From Candidatus Binatia bacterium (GTDB taxonomy: Bacteria; Desulfobacterota; Binatia; UBA1149; CAITLU01): a stretch of 64,000 nucleotides of DNA. Both the position numbers and the translations under genes were made by a program. Under the pieces are notes generated by a model. It ran no database searches. It saw only the letters and a program-made list of their open reading frames with translations, and had not been told where the DNA came from. Of this stretch, positions 1 through 9,457 are shown piece after piece; positions within the stretch are counted from its first letter, which is position 1, and each line of letters begins with the position of its first letter. Where the stretch lies: positions 1-64,000 of the forward strand of contig DASXOZ010000045.1 of NCBI GenBank assembly GCA_036493895.1, in the 5' to 3' direction.

Positions 1-3000
1 AAGCCATCTGCCGGACAAGCGGTAGACGTGCCACTGCAGGTCTCGGCAACATCGCAGATGTCCGAGACCGGCCGGCAGACCGTGCCGTTGGTCGCAATTG
101 CATCGGCCGGACACGCGGTCGTCGAACCGGTGCAGGATTCGGCGAGATCGCAGCCGCCTGCCGGCGAGCGACAGACGGTCGCCGTCGACGCCAATGCGTT
201 GGCCGGACAAGTGGCCGTCGAGCCGGTACACGTCTCGGCCGGATCGCAGACTCCTGCCGAAGCGCGGCAAGTCGTCGTCGACGCGACCAACGAGTCGGTC
301 GGGCACGCGGCCGACGCACCGGTGCAGTTCTCCGCGACGTCGCAGACTCCGCCGGAGCCGCGGCACACGGTCGCGCTCGAGACGAACGAATCGGCGGGAC
401 ATGCGGCGCCGCTGCCGGTGCAGTGCTCGCCAACGTCGCAGACACCGGCGGCTGCACGGCACGTCGTCGCCGACGTCGCGAACGAATCGGACGGGCATGC
501 GATGCCGGTGCCGGTGCACTTTTCGGCGACGTCGCAGACATCGGTTGCCGCGCGACAAGTCGTGGTCGAGGCGATGAAAAGGTCGGCCGGGCACGCGGCG
601 GCCGAGCCGGTGCACTTTTCCGCCGTGTCGCAGACGTCGGCCACGTCGCGGCAAGTCACTGTGGACGCCGAGAACGAATCGGTCGGACACGCGGCGCCCG
701 AACCCGTGCAGTTTTCGGCAAGGTCGCAGACGCCGGCCGAACCCCGGCAGGTGGTCGTCGAGGCTACGAACGCGTCGGCGGGACACGCGACGTCGCTGCC
801 GGTGCAGCTCTCCGCGACGTCGCAGACGCCGGCCGAAGCACGGCAAGTCGTCGTCGGAGCCGAGAACGCGTCGGCGGGACAAGCGACGTTGCCGCCGGTG
901 CAGTTCTCGGCGATGTCGCAGACTCCGCCGGAAGGTCGGCACGTGAAGGTGAAAGGCTGCAGCGCATCGTCGGGACACGCGGCGCTGCTCCCGGTGCACG
1001 CTTCGGCGACGTCGCAGACGCCGGCTGCCGAGCGGCAGACGGTCCCTGAATCGACGAACTCATCGACGGGGCAGTCGTTCGACGTGCCGTCGCAGATCTC
1101 GGCCAGGTCGCAGTCGCCGGTCTGGGCGCGGCACGTGGTGGTCAGCTTGGTGTCGTCCGGACAGTCCGGAGAGCTGCCGTCGCACTTCTCCTCGCTGTCG
1201 CAGACTCCGGCCGCCGCGCGACAAGACGTGTCGGCAGCGGAAAGCTCGGAGACGCAGATTCCCGCCAGGCAGGTGTCGTTCTGCGTGCAGGCGTGGTGGT
1301 CGTCGCAGGGGCCGCCTTCGTTGGTCGGCGTGTAGAGGCAGCTTCCGCCGCCATCCTCGGTGCACGAGTCGGCGGTGCAGTCGTTGTTGTCGTCGCAGTT
1401 GCGCGGCGTGAACACGCAGGCGTCGTTGCTGCAGGTGTCGACCGTGCAGAACAGGCCGTCGTCGCAGACGCGCGGAGTGCCCTTGCACGTGCCGTCCTGG
1501 CACGTGTCGCCTACGGTGCAGAAGTCGCCGTCGTCGCACGGGGCGCTGTTCGGCACGTGCGTGCAGTTGCCGCTTCCGTCGCAGACGTCGGTAGTGCACG
1601 GGTTCTGGTCGTCATCGCATCCGGTGACGCTGCTCGCGAAGGAATTGGCCGGGCACGCCGGCGACACTCCGGTGCACTGTTCGGCAACGTCGCAGAAATC
1701 CGCCGCCGGGCGGCACGTGACGTCCCCACCGAGGAATGCGTCCGCAGCGCACGCATTCGACACGCCGTCGCAGCTTTCGGCGACGTCGCAGATACCGGCG
1801 GAGCCGCGGCAGACCGCGGTGCTCTTGGCATCAATGGGGCAATCCGTGCCCGAACCGGTGCAGTGCTCGGCAAGATCGCACACTCCGCCGCTCGCGCGGC
1901 AGAGAGTGGCGCTCGAAGCGAACGCGTCGGTCGGGCACGCGGCGGTCGATCCGGTGCAGGATTCCGCGCTGTCGCAGATTCCGGCCTCGGGGCGGCACAC
2001 GGTCGAGGAGTCGAGGAACTGGTCGGCAGGACACGCCGCCGTCGCGCCGGTGCACGACTCGCTCGTATCGCAAACTCCGGCGCTGGTGCGGCAAACGGTG
2101 TCCGACGAGACGAACTGGTCGGACGGACACGCGTTCGTCACGCCGTCGCAGTTTTCGGCGATGTCGCAGACGCCGGCCGCCGCGCGGCAGACGGTGGTAC
2201 TGGGAATGACCGCGTCGGCGGGGCAGGAATCGGAGACGCCGTCGCAGGTCTCGACCGCGTCGCAGACATCGGCGGCCGGACGGCACACCGCGATGCTCTT
2301 CGTGTCGGTCGGACACGAGGCGCCGGCGCCGGTGCAATGCTCGGCGACGTCGCAGACGCCGGCGCTGCCGCGGCAGATCGTCGACGTGGATGCGAATGCA
2401 TCGGTCGGACATGCAGCCGATGTGCCGGTGCAGCTTTCGGCGACGTCGCAGACGTCGGCCGCCGAGCGGCACTCGGCGCCCCCGGCGACGAAGACGTTGG
2501 CCGGGCAGTTGTTGGACACGCCGTCGCAGGTCTCGTCGACGTCGCAGACGCCAGCAGCGGCGCGGCAGAGGGCCGTGCTCTTGGCATCGGCCGTACAAGC
2601 CGTGTTCACGCCGTCGCAGGTATCGGCAAGATCGCAGACGCCGACAGCGCTGCGGCATACCTTCGTCGACGCCGCCACGGTGTCGGCGGGACACGAATCG
2701 GAAGTGCCGTCACAGCTTTCGGCCGCGTCGCAGACGTCGACCGCGCTGCGGCAGACGGCCGTGCTCTTGGCGTCCGTGGGGCACGCGGCCGAGCCGCCGG
2801 TGCAGTTTTCGGCCAGGTCGCAGACTCCGACCGACGAGCGGCACACGGCGGCCGAGGAGACGAACGCATTGGCCGGGCAGCCGGCCGACGTTCCCGTGCA
2901 CGATTCGTCCACGTCGCAGACGCCGGCGGACGCGCGGCAGAGCGTACCGGATGAGACGAAGCCGTTGGCCCCACACGTCGTCGACGTGCCGTCGCAGGTT

Positions 3001-6000
3001 TCGGCGACATCGCAGATGCCCGCCGACGGGCGGCAGGCGACGCCCGATCCCTTGACGACATCGATCGGACAGGAGTCGGAAGTGCCGTCGCAGCTTTCCG
3101 CAAGGTCGCAGATGCCGGTTGCCGAGCGACAGACGGCGACACTCTTGGCATCGGCCGGACACGCGGCCGCAGCGCCGGTGCAGTTCTCCGTGAGATCGCA
3201 GATGCCGACCGATGCGCGGCAGACTGTGGTCGAGCTCACGAACGCGTTGGCGGGGCATGCCGCGGACGTGCCCGTGCAGGATTCGGCGAGGTCACAGATG
3301 CCTGCCGGGTCGCGGCAGACCGTGGTCGAGCTCACGAACGCGTTGGCGGGGCATGTCGCGGACGTGCCCGTGCAGGACTCGGCCACGTCGCAGACGCCTG
3401 CCGACGCGCGGCAGGTAGTGCCCGACGAGACCAGCGTGTCCGAAGGGCAGGAATTCGAAGTTCCCGTGCAGTTCTCGGCGACGTCGCAGGCGCCGGCCGC
3501 CACGCGGCACACCACGGTCGATGCGGACATCACGTCCGCGGGACACGAATCGGAAACCCCGTTGCAGGTCTCGACGGCGTCGCAGGCATCGGTGGCCGGG
3601 CGGCACACTGCCGCGCTCTTCGCATCCGCCGGGCACGCGGCCGTCGATCCCGTGCAATTCTCCGCGAGGTCGCAGACTCCGACCGACCCGCGGCAGAGGT
3701 TCACCGAGCTCAGGAACGAGTCGGTCGGACAGGTTCCGCTGGTGCCGGTGCAGGACTCGGCAACGTCGCAGACGCCGGCCACGTCGCGGCACGGGATTCC
3801 CGACGAGGAGAATGCATTGGCGGGGCAGGAGGTCGAGGTTCCGTCGCAGGTCTCGGCCACGTCGCAGACACTGACGGCGGCGCGGCACAGCGCGCCGGCA
3901 TTGCCCGCCGTATGGGCGCAGGTGCCGGTTCCGTTGCACTGGTCGAGCGTGCACGGGTTGTTGTCGCTCGAGCACGAGACGCCGGCCGTGGTGAAGCAGG
4001 AAGCGGTGGCCTCGTTGCACGTGTCGTTGCACTCGGTGGTGCACGGGCTGCCCGCGTGGTTGCAGGTGCCGCCGCCGCAGGTGTCTGCGCCGTTGCAGAA
4101 AACGCCGTCATCGCATGCGAGCGTGTTGTTGCTGTGCGAGCACTGGGCGCCCTGCCCCGTCACCTTGCAGGTGTCGGTCGTGCAGACGTTCCCGTCGTCG
4201 CAAGGGGTGGACGTGCCGGCGTGGCAGGTGCCGCCGCCGCAGGTGTCGCCCGTCGTGCAGGGATCGCCGTCGTCGCACGGCGCGGTGTTGTTGACGTGCT
4301 GGCAGCCTCCCGAGGCGTCGCAGATGTCGTCGGTGCAAGGGTTGAGGTCGTCGGTGCAGGCGTGGCCCTGGTTGGCAAAACCGTTGGTCGGGCAGGAACC
4401 GGAGTTTCCGGTGCAGTTCTCGGCGACGTCGCAGATGCCGGCCGAACCGCGGCAGACCACGGTCGAGGCCACGAACGCATCGGCAGGACAGTTGTCGGAA
4501 GTTCCGTTGCAGCTTTCGGCGACGTCGCAGACACCGGACGCGGAGCGACAGACCGCGTTGCTCTTGGCGTCGGCCGGGCACGTGGTGCTGGTGCCGGTGC
4601 ATCGTTCGGCGACGTCGCAGACACCAACCGCACCACGACACACGTTGACGGAGCTCAGCAGGGCATCGGCCGGACATGCGGAGCTGGTGCCGGTGCAGCT
4701 TTCGACGGCGTCGCAGACGCCGGCCGCCGAGCGGCACACCGTCGTCGAGGCCTGGAAGCCGTTGGCAGGGCACGCGTTCGAGACGCCGTCGCAGGTTTCC
4801 GCCGTATCGCAGACACCGGCAGAGGGCCGGCAGACGGCCGTGCTCTTGGCGTCGGCGGGACACGAGACCGAACCTCCGCTGCACGTCTCGGCGATGTCGC
4901 AGATGCCGAGGGCGGAGCGGCAGACCGTGGTCGAAGTCAGAAGGCCGTCGGCCGGACAGTCGTTGGAGACGCCGTTGCAGCTTTCCACCGCGTCGCAGAC
5001 GTCGATCGCGGAGCGGCAGACCGCCACGCTCTTGGCATCGGCCGGGCACGATGCTGCCGCGCCGCTGCAGTTCTCGGCGAGATCGCAGACGCCGGCCGAT
5101 GCGCGGCACTGCACCGTGCTCGCGACGAACGTGTCGGCGGGGCAGGCAGCGGCGGAGCCACTGCAGTTTTCGGCAACGTCGCAGACACCGGCCGATGCGC
5201 GGCACAGCGTGCTCGAAGGCAGGAACGCGTTGGTCGGGCACGTGGTCGACGTCCCGTCGCAGATTTCGGCGACGTCGCAGACGCCTGCTACCGCGCGGCA
5301 CAGCGCGCCGGGGTTGCCGGCCGGATGCGCGCAGGTTCCCGTCCCGTTGCACTGGTCGACGGTGCACGGGTTGTTGTCCGTTGAGCACGAAGTGCCGGCC
5401 GCGCTGAAGCACGATGCATTGCCTTCGTTGCACGTGTCGTTGCACTCGGTCGTGCACGGGTTGCCCGAGTGGTTGCAGGTGCCGCTGCCACAAGTGTCGG
5501 TGCCGTTGCAGAATACGCCGTCGTTGCAGGGCAACGTGTTATTGCTGTGCGTGCAGGTCTGGGTCTGCTCCTTGCAGGTGTCGGTGGTGCAGACGTTGCT
5601 GTCGTCGCACGGAGAGCCGGTGCCGGCGACGCAGGCGCCGTTGCTGCAGGTGTCGCCCGCCGTGCAGAATTTTCCGTCGCTGCACGGGGCCGTGTTGTTC
5701 GTGTGCAGGCAGGTGCCCGAGCCGTCGCAGGTGTCGTCGGTGCACGGGTTGCCGTCGTCGGTGCACGCGGTGCCGACCGGCGAAGCACACGTATCGGTCG
5801 ATTCGTTGCAGGTGTTGTTGCAGGTCGTCGTGCACGGGGTTCCGCTGTGCGTACAACTGCCGCCCGAGCAGACATCGGTGCCGTTGCAGAACAGGCCGTC
5901 GTCGCAGGACGCCGTGTTGTTCGGATGCGTGCAGAACACCGACGTTCCGCTGCAGACGTCGGTGGTGCACGGGTTGCCGTCGTTGGTGCAGCCGGTGATC

Positions 6001-7720
6001 GAGGACGCGAAGCCGTCGGCCGGGCAAGACGACGAGGTGCCGGTGCAGGTCTCGGCGACGTCACAGACGCCGGCAGACGCGCGGCACACCGTGCCCGAAG
6101 TCGACAGCGAATCGGTGGGACAGGTATTCGACGTGCCGGTGCATTTTTCGGCCGGGTCGCAGATGCCGGCGCTCGTGCGGCACGTGGTGGTCGAGGCGGC
6201 GAACGAATCGGCCGGACACGCCGCGGCGGTTCCGGTGCAGTTCTCGGCAACGTCGCAGAGGCCGGCCGAGCCGCGGCAGACGACGGTCGAGGCGACGAAG
6301 GCATCGGCCGGACAGGTATCGGAGACGCCGTTGCAGCTTTCGGTGACGTCGCAGGAGCCGGCTGACGGACGGCAGACTGCCACGCTCTTGCTGTCGGCCG
6401 GACAGACGGCCGAGCCGCCGTTGCAGAACTCGGCGAGGTCGCAGATGCCGTTGGACGCGCGGCACAGCGTCGTCGTCGGCAGGAAGCCGTTGCCCGGGCA
6501 GACCGTGGAGGTGCCGGTGCAGGTTTCGGCGGCGTCGCAGATTCCGACCGAAGAACGGCAGACGGTCGCCGTGGACGCGAAGGCGTCGACGGGGCATGCC
6601 GCTGCGTTTCCAGTGCAGGTTTCGGCGACGTCGCAGGTCACCGAAGCGCCGCGGCAGACGACCGAGCTTGCCTGGAACGAATCTGCCGGACAGCTCGCCG
6701 AGGTGCCGCTGCAGTTCTCGGCGACGTCGCAGATGCCGGCCGAGGAGCGGCAGACGCTCGAGGTCGATGCGAACGAATCGGCCGGGCAGGTGTTGCTTAC
6801 GCCGTTGCAGCTCTCGGCGACGTCACACACTCCGGCCGATGCGCGGCAGACGGCCACGCTCTTGGCATCGGCGGGACAGGAGCCCGATACGCCGTTGCAG
6901 AATTCGGCAGGGTCGCAGACGCCGGCCGAGCTGCGGCACAGCGTGGTCGTGGACAGCACCGTGTCGGATGGACAGACCGTGGACGTACCGGTGCAGGATT
7001 CGGCGACGTCGCAGGTTCCCGCAACCGCGCGGCACAGGGTCCCGCTGGAGGCGAAGGAATCGCCCGGGCAGACGGTGGAGTTTCCGGTGCAGGTCTCGGC
7101 GACGTCGCAGACGCTGGTCGCGCTGCGGCAGACGACAGAGGAGGATGCCGGCACGTCGGCAGGACAATCGACGGAGTTTCCCGTGCAGGTTTCGGCGGCG
7201 TCGCAAATCGCGGTCGATGCGCGGCACACCACCGTCGTGGTCGCGAAGGAATCGGCCGGACAATCGTTGCCTACTCCGTCGCAACTCTCGGTGAGATCAC
7301 AGACGCCGCTGGACGGGCGACAGACGGAAGTCAGTTTCGCATCGCCCGGACAGCTGGCCTGGCCGCCGGTGCATTTCTCGACGGCATCGCAGACTCCGGC
7401 CGCGTCGCGGCACACCGTCGTCGACGGAAGGAACGTATTGGCGGGGCACGTCGTCGACGTCCCGTCGCAGCTCTCGACGATATCGCAGGAGCCGGCTGCG
7501 GCCCTGCAGACGGTGCCGCTCGGCTGCCGCGAATCGGCAGGACAGCCGGCCGACGTGCCGTCGCAGGTCTCGACGGCATCGCAAGCGCCGGTGGCCGAGC
7601 GGCAGACCGTCGTGGACGTCACGAATGTGTCGACCGGACAGGCGGCATCGACCGCCGGAGTCTGGTTGCCGCACGTCTCGGCGAGGTCACAGACACCGGC
7701 GCTGGCACGGCAGACGGTGG
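1..7720 (-). repeat. Coding tandem array of about 99-bp disintegrin-like units
   Basis: Within the giant gene the unit recurs about every 96-102 bp. Copies are diverged at the DNA level, but each keeps the codons for CD, E-C, CP and CR. Linker type alternates: most linkers read like ADAFVASTTVCR, while a recurrent shorter class reads DAKSxAVCR and lacks two residues. The mix of linker classes suggests repeated duplication of single modules and of small blocks. Confidence 0.85.
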
Positions 7721-7910
7721 TCGACGCAAGAAGATTACAGGTCTTCGAGTCGCAACAGGGGCCGGTCTCGCACTGCTCGTTGCCGTTGAGGATTCCGTCG
7801 GGGGCGCCGTGGCAGTTGTTCTGCGCGGCTGGGGCGGAGTGAGGAAGCAGGAGTGCGCCGGCCAGGACCACGGCCCAGGCGACTAGCGTGCGCGAGAACA
7901 AAGAATGCAT
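1..7910 (-). CDS. Giant secreted Cys-rich protein with tandem disintegrin-like modules (C-terminus beyond window)
   Basis: The ATG is at 7910-7908, preceded by GGGAGG. The minus frame was read in several places from there to base 1 and stays in phase, so at least 2,636 residues are encoded and the end lies outside the window. Residues 1-24 form a signal peptide ending in APA, followed by a Cys-rich segment with NGNEQCETGPCCD. The rest is mostly a module of about 33 residues with the pattern CRxxxGxCDxxExC, then xGxxxxCPxD; I count about 65 copies. Three blocks of a different kind, rich in CDDGxxC and CTxDxC, interrupt the array near 6000-5310, 4400-3900 and 1640-1300. The module matches the core of the disintegrin domain of ADAM and snake-venom metalloproteases; the interrupting blocks resemble myxobacterial Cys-rich repeats. 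No enzymatic domain is visible. An extracellular or surface structural/adhesive role is inference; function is unknown. Confidence 0.9.
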   Translation of the reverse strand, partial: MHSLFSRTLVAWAVVLAGALLLPHSAPAAQNNCHGAPDGILNGNEQCETGPCCDSKTCNLLASTTVCRASAGVCDLAETCGNQTPAVDAACPVDTFVTSTTVCRSATGACDAVETCDGTSAGCPADSRQPSGTVCRAAAGSCDIVESCDGTSTTCPANTFLPSTTVCRDAAGVCDAVEKCTGGQASCPGDAKLTSVCRPSSGVCDLTESCDGVGNDCPADSFATTTVVCRASTAICDAAETCTGNSVDCPADVPASSSVVCRSATSVCDVAETCTGNSTVCPGDSFASSGTLCRAVAGTCDVAESCTGTSTVCPSDTVLSTTTLCRSSAGVCDPAEFCNGVSGSCPADAKSVAVCRASAGVCDVAESCNGVSNTCPADSFASTSSVCRSSAGICDVAENCSGTSASCPADSFQASSVVCRGASVTCDVAETCTGNAAACPVDAFASTATVCRSSVGICDAAETCTGTSTVCPGNGFLPTTTLCRASNGICDLAEFCNGGSAVCPADSKSVAVCRPSAGSCDVTESCNGVSDTCPADAFVASTVVCRGSAGLCDVAENCTGTAAACPADSFAASTTTCRTSAGICDPAEKCTGTSNTCPTDSLSTSGTVCRASAGVCDVAETCTGTSSSCPADGFASSITGCTNDGNPCTTDVCSGTSVFCTHPNNTASCDDGLFCNGTDVCSGGSCTHSGTPCTTTCNNTCNESTDTCASPVGTACTDDGNPCTDDTCDGSGTCLHTNNTAPCSDGKFCTAGDTCSNGACVAGTGSPCDDSNVCTTDTCKEQTQTCTHSNNTLPCNDGVFCNGTDTCGSGTCNHSGNPCTTECNDTCNEGNASCFSAAGTSCSTDNNPCTVDQCNGTGTCAHPAGNPGALCRAVAGVCDVAEICDGTSTTCPTNAFLPSSTLCRASAGVCDVAENCSGSAAACPADTFVASTVQCRASAGVCDLAENCSGAAASCPADAKSVAVCRSAIDVCDAVESCNGVSNDCPADGLLTSTTVCRSALGICDIAETCSGGSVSCPADAKSTAVCRPSAGVCDTAETCDGVSNACPANGFQASTTVCRSAAGVCDAVESCTGTSSACPADALLSSVNVCRGAVGVCDVAERCTGTSTTCPADAKSNAVCRSASGVCDVAESCNGTSDNCPADAFVASTVVCRGSAGICDVAENCTGNSGSCPTNGFANQGHACTDDLNPCTDDICDASGGCQHVNNTAPCDDGDPCTTGDTCGGGTCHAGTSTPCDDGNVCTTDTCKVTGQGAQCSHSNNTLACDDGVFCNGADTCGGGTCNHAGSPCTTECNDTCNEATASCFTTAGVSCSSDNNPCTLDQCNGTGTCAHTAGNAGALCRAAVSVCDVAETCDGTSTSCPANAFSSSGIPCRDVAGVCDVAESCTGTSGTCPTDSFLSSVNLCRGSVGVCDLAENCTGSTAACPADAKSAAVCRPATDACDAVETCNGVSDSCPADVMSASTVVCRVAAGACDVAENCTGTSNSCPSDTLVSSGTTCRASAGVCDVAESCTGTSATCPANAFVSSTTVCRDPAGICDLAESCTGTSAACPANAFVSSTTVCRASVGICDLTENCTGAAAACPADAKSVAVCRSATGICDLAESCDGTSDSCPIDVVKGSGVACRPSAGICDVAETCDGTSTTCGANGFVSSGTLCRASAGVCDVDESCTGTSAGCPANAFVSSAAVCRSSVGVCDLAENCTGGSAACPTDAKSTAVCRSAVDVCDAAESCDGTSDSCPADTVAASTKVCRSAVGVCDLADTCDGVNTACTADAKSTALCRAAAGVCDVDETCDGVSNNCPANVFVAGGAECRSAADVCDVAESCTGTSAACPTDAFASTSTICRGSAGVCDVAEHCTGAGASCPTDTKSIAVCRPAADVCDAVETCDGVSDSCPADAVIPSTTVCRAAAGVCDIAENCDGVTNACPSDQFVSSDTVCRTSAGVCDTSESCTGATAACPADQFLDSSTVCRPEAGICDSAESCTGSTAACPTDAFASSATLCRASGGVCDLAEHCTGSGTDCPIDAKSTAVCRGSAGICDVAESCDGVSNACAADAFLGGDVTCRPAADFCDVAEQCTGVSPACPANSFASSVTGCDDDQNPCTTDVCDGSGNCTHVPNSAPCDDGDFCTVGDTCQDGTCKGTPRVCDDGLFCTVDTCSNDACVFTPRNCDDNNDCTADSCTEDGGGSCLYTPTNEGGPCDDHHACTQNDTCLAGICVSELSAADTSCRAAAGVCDSEEKCDGSSPDCPDDTKLTTTCRAQTGDCDLAEICDGTSNDCPVDEFVDSGTVCRSAAGVCDVAEACTGSSAACPDDALQPFTFTCRPSGGVCDIAENCTGGNVACPADAFSAPTTTCRASAGVCDVAESCTGSDVACPADAFVASTTTCRGSAGVCDLAENCTGSGAACPTDSFSASTVTCRDVADVCDTAEKCTGSAAACPADLFIASTTTCRAATDVCDVAEKCTGTGIACPSDSFATSATTCRAAAGVCDVGEHCTGSGAACPADSFVSSATVCRGSGGVCDVAENCTGASAACPTDSLVASTTTCRASAGVCDPAETCTGSTATCPANALASTATVCRSPAGGCDLAESCTGSTTACPADAIATNGTVCRPVSDICDVAETCSGTSTACPADG

Positions 7911-8334
7911 CGTTCCTCCCAGTGCGGGGCGCTTCCGCACCTGACAGCCTCTTTCGAACCCCCGAAGCCGGGCCCCGTTCCCGACCGGCGCGGCGCTTGC
8001 GAGCCGGTGCAGCAATGCTGCGCCAGCACGCGAGCCGCGAGTGGGGAGCGACACGCTAGCCCAGAATCGCGGGCGCTACCATAAGGGATGGCACCCGAAT
8101 GTGTGCGCTGAGGATTGCCAAAGACGGCCCCCGTGCAGATGCTGGACGCGAACGAGTCCGGCCGGGTCCGGCTCCACACCCGGGTGCGCCGGGGGCAGGA
8201 TGATCGGCAGGATCGTCAGCGGGATTGCAGAAGGACCGTCAGCAGGATTGCCAGAAGGATCCTCGGCGGGATCACCACGATGATCCCAGGGCCGGGGCCG
8301 CTGCCACGGAGGATTACCAGAATGAGTTGCCAAC
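7911..8334. other. Divergent intergenic region between the giant Cys-rich gene and hflK
   Basis: These 424 bp separate two divergent genes and must contain both promoters. No convincing -35/-10 pair was seen. The hflK-proximal half holds a short tandem repeat (8209-8279). A six-codon reading frame (MSCQRA, 8322-8342) sits 9 nt behind a GGAGG and ends inside the hflK start. Confidence 0.5.
8209..8279. repeat. Three imperfect 23-24 bp tandem repeats upstream of hflK
   Basis: Three successive units begin AGGATCGTCAGC, AGGACCGTCAGC and AGGATCCTCGGC and continue with GGGATTGC-type sequence. They start at 8209, 8232 and 8256. A partial fourth copy (AGGATGATCGGC) precedes them at 8197. They lie in the 5' leader of hflK and show no coding signal. 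Confidence 0.6.
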
Positions 8335-9441
8335 GTGCCTGACCAGTGGTTGCCGGGTCGCCCTCCGGGCTCCCAGGGGCCGAACGACCCCATCGCCGAG
8401 TTGCAGAAGCTCTGGGGCCAGATCGTCGGAGGCCGCGGCGGCGGCAACGGCCAGTCTCCTCCCGGACCGGGCTTCAGCCTGAGCCCGTCGCTTCTGGCGG
8501 CGATCCTGGCCGCCGTGTGGCTGCTGTCGGGAATCTTCATCGTTGCGCCCGACGAGCGCGGCATCGTGCTGCGCTTCGGCCGCGTGGTCCGCGAAGCGGG
8601 CCCCGGCCCCGGCTATCACCTGCCGTGGCCGATCGAGGAAGTGATGAAGCCGTCGGTCACCGCCATCCGCAAGGAGGAATTCGGGTTCCGCACGGTGTCG
8701 GTCGGCCCTCCGGCGCGCTACGTCGACGAGGACAGCGAGGCGCTGATGGTCACGGGCGACGAGAACATCGTCAAGCTCCAGTTCATCGTGCAGTACCGCA
8801 TCAAGCCCGACGCCAGCGGCCCTTCCGATTTCCTCTTCAAGGTCCATGACGGCCAGAGAACGGTGCGGGACGCCGCCGAAGCCGCGATGCGCGAAGTGAT
8901 CGGCCGCAGCGACATCGACGACGCGCTGACCGAAGGCAAGGACAGGATCCAGACCGAGGCCCAGGTGCTGATGCAGCAGATCGTCGACCGCTACAGCCTC
9001 GGCGCCGAGATCATGACCGTCAAGCTCCAGGACGTCGATCCTCCCGACCAGGTTGCCGACGCGTTCAAGGACGTGATCAGCGCGCAGCAGGACCGCGAAA
9101 GAATGATCAACGAGGCCACCGGCTACAGCAACGACGTCGTCCCGAAGGCTCGGGGCCAGGCGGCGCAGATGCTGAACGAGGCCGACGCGTACGCGCAGAC
9201 CAAGGTGCGCGACGCCGAAGGCTCGGCGGGACGATTCAGTGCGCTGCAGGCCGAGTACGCCAAGGCCAGCGACGTCACGCGCACGCGCCTGTACCTGGAA
9301 ACGATGGAACAGGTGGTGGGCCGCAGCAATCTCATCGTCCTCGACGCCAACTCGGCAAAGCAGGTCGTGCCTTACCTTCCGCTGGACCAGATGCTCAAGG
9401 CACCAAAACCCGCGGCGGCAGAGCCGGCGGCGAAACCGTGA
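8335..9441 (+). CDS. hflK: HflK, SPFH/band-7 membrane protein of the HflKC complex
   Basis: The 368-residue protein has a Gly/Pro-rich cytoplasmic N-terminus, one transmembrane helix at about residues 52-70, then the motif VAPDERGIVLRFGRV that opens the band-7 domain of HflK. A long charged alpha-helical region follows, with a Pro/Ala-rich tail (KPAAAEPAAKP). In known bacteria HflK and HflC form a periplasm-facing cage around the FtsH protease and modulate membrane-protein quality control. hflC follows 16 bp downstream, so the two form an operon. The start is a GTG; the nearest good Shine-Dalgarno (GGAGG, 8308-8312) is 22 nt away and better placed for a six-codon leader frame, so the exact start is less certain than the identity. 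Confidence 0.93.
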   Translation: MPDQWLPGRPPGSQGPNDPIAELQKLWGQIVGGRGGGNGQSPPGPGFSLSPSLLAAILAAVWLLSGIFIVAPDERGIVLRFGRVVREAGPGPGYHLPWPIEEVMKPSVTAIRKEEFGFRTVSVGPPARYVDEDSEALMVTGDENIVKLQFIVQYRIKPDASGPSDFLFKVHDGQRTVRDAAEAAMREVIGRSDIDDALTEGKDRIQTEAQVLMQQIVDRYSLGAEIMTVKLQDVDPPDQVADAFKDVISAQQDRERMINEATGYSNDVVPKARGQAAQMLNEADAYAQTKVRDAEGSAGRFSALQAEYAKASDVTRTRLYLETMEQVVGRSNLIVLDANSAKQVVPYLPLDQMLKAPKPAAAEPAAKP

Positions 9442-9457
9442 CGGCGGCGGTACTGCG

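Noticed and set aside
1..7720. Direct repeats that could suggest a CRISPR array
   Set aside because: The repeats are about 99 bp, diverged and in a continuous coding frame, without constant short repeats, unique spacers or cas genes.
1360..7842. A 2,160-residue plus-strand open frame with Ser/Gln/Pro-rich repeats
   Set aside because: It is antisense to the Cys-rich gene. Its periodicity simply mirrors the disintegrin-like repeat, and it has no signal sequence, ribosome site or sensible domain; the minus-strand frame has all of these.
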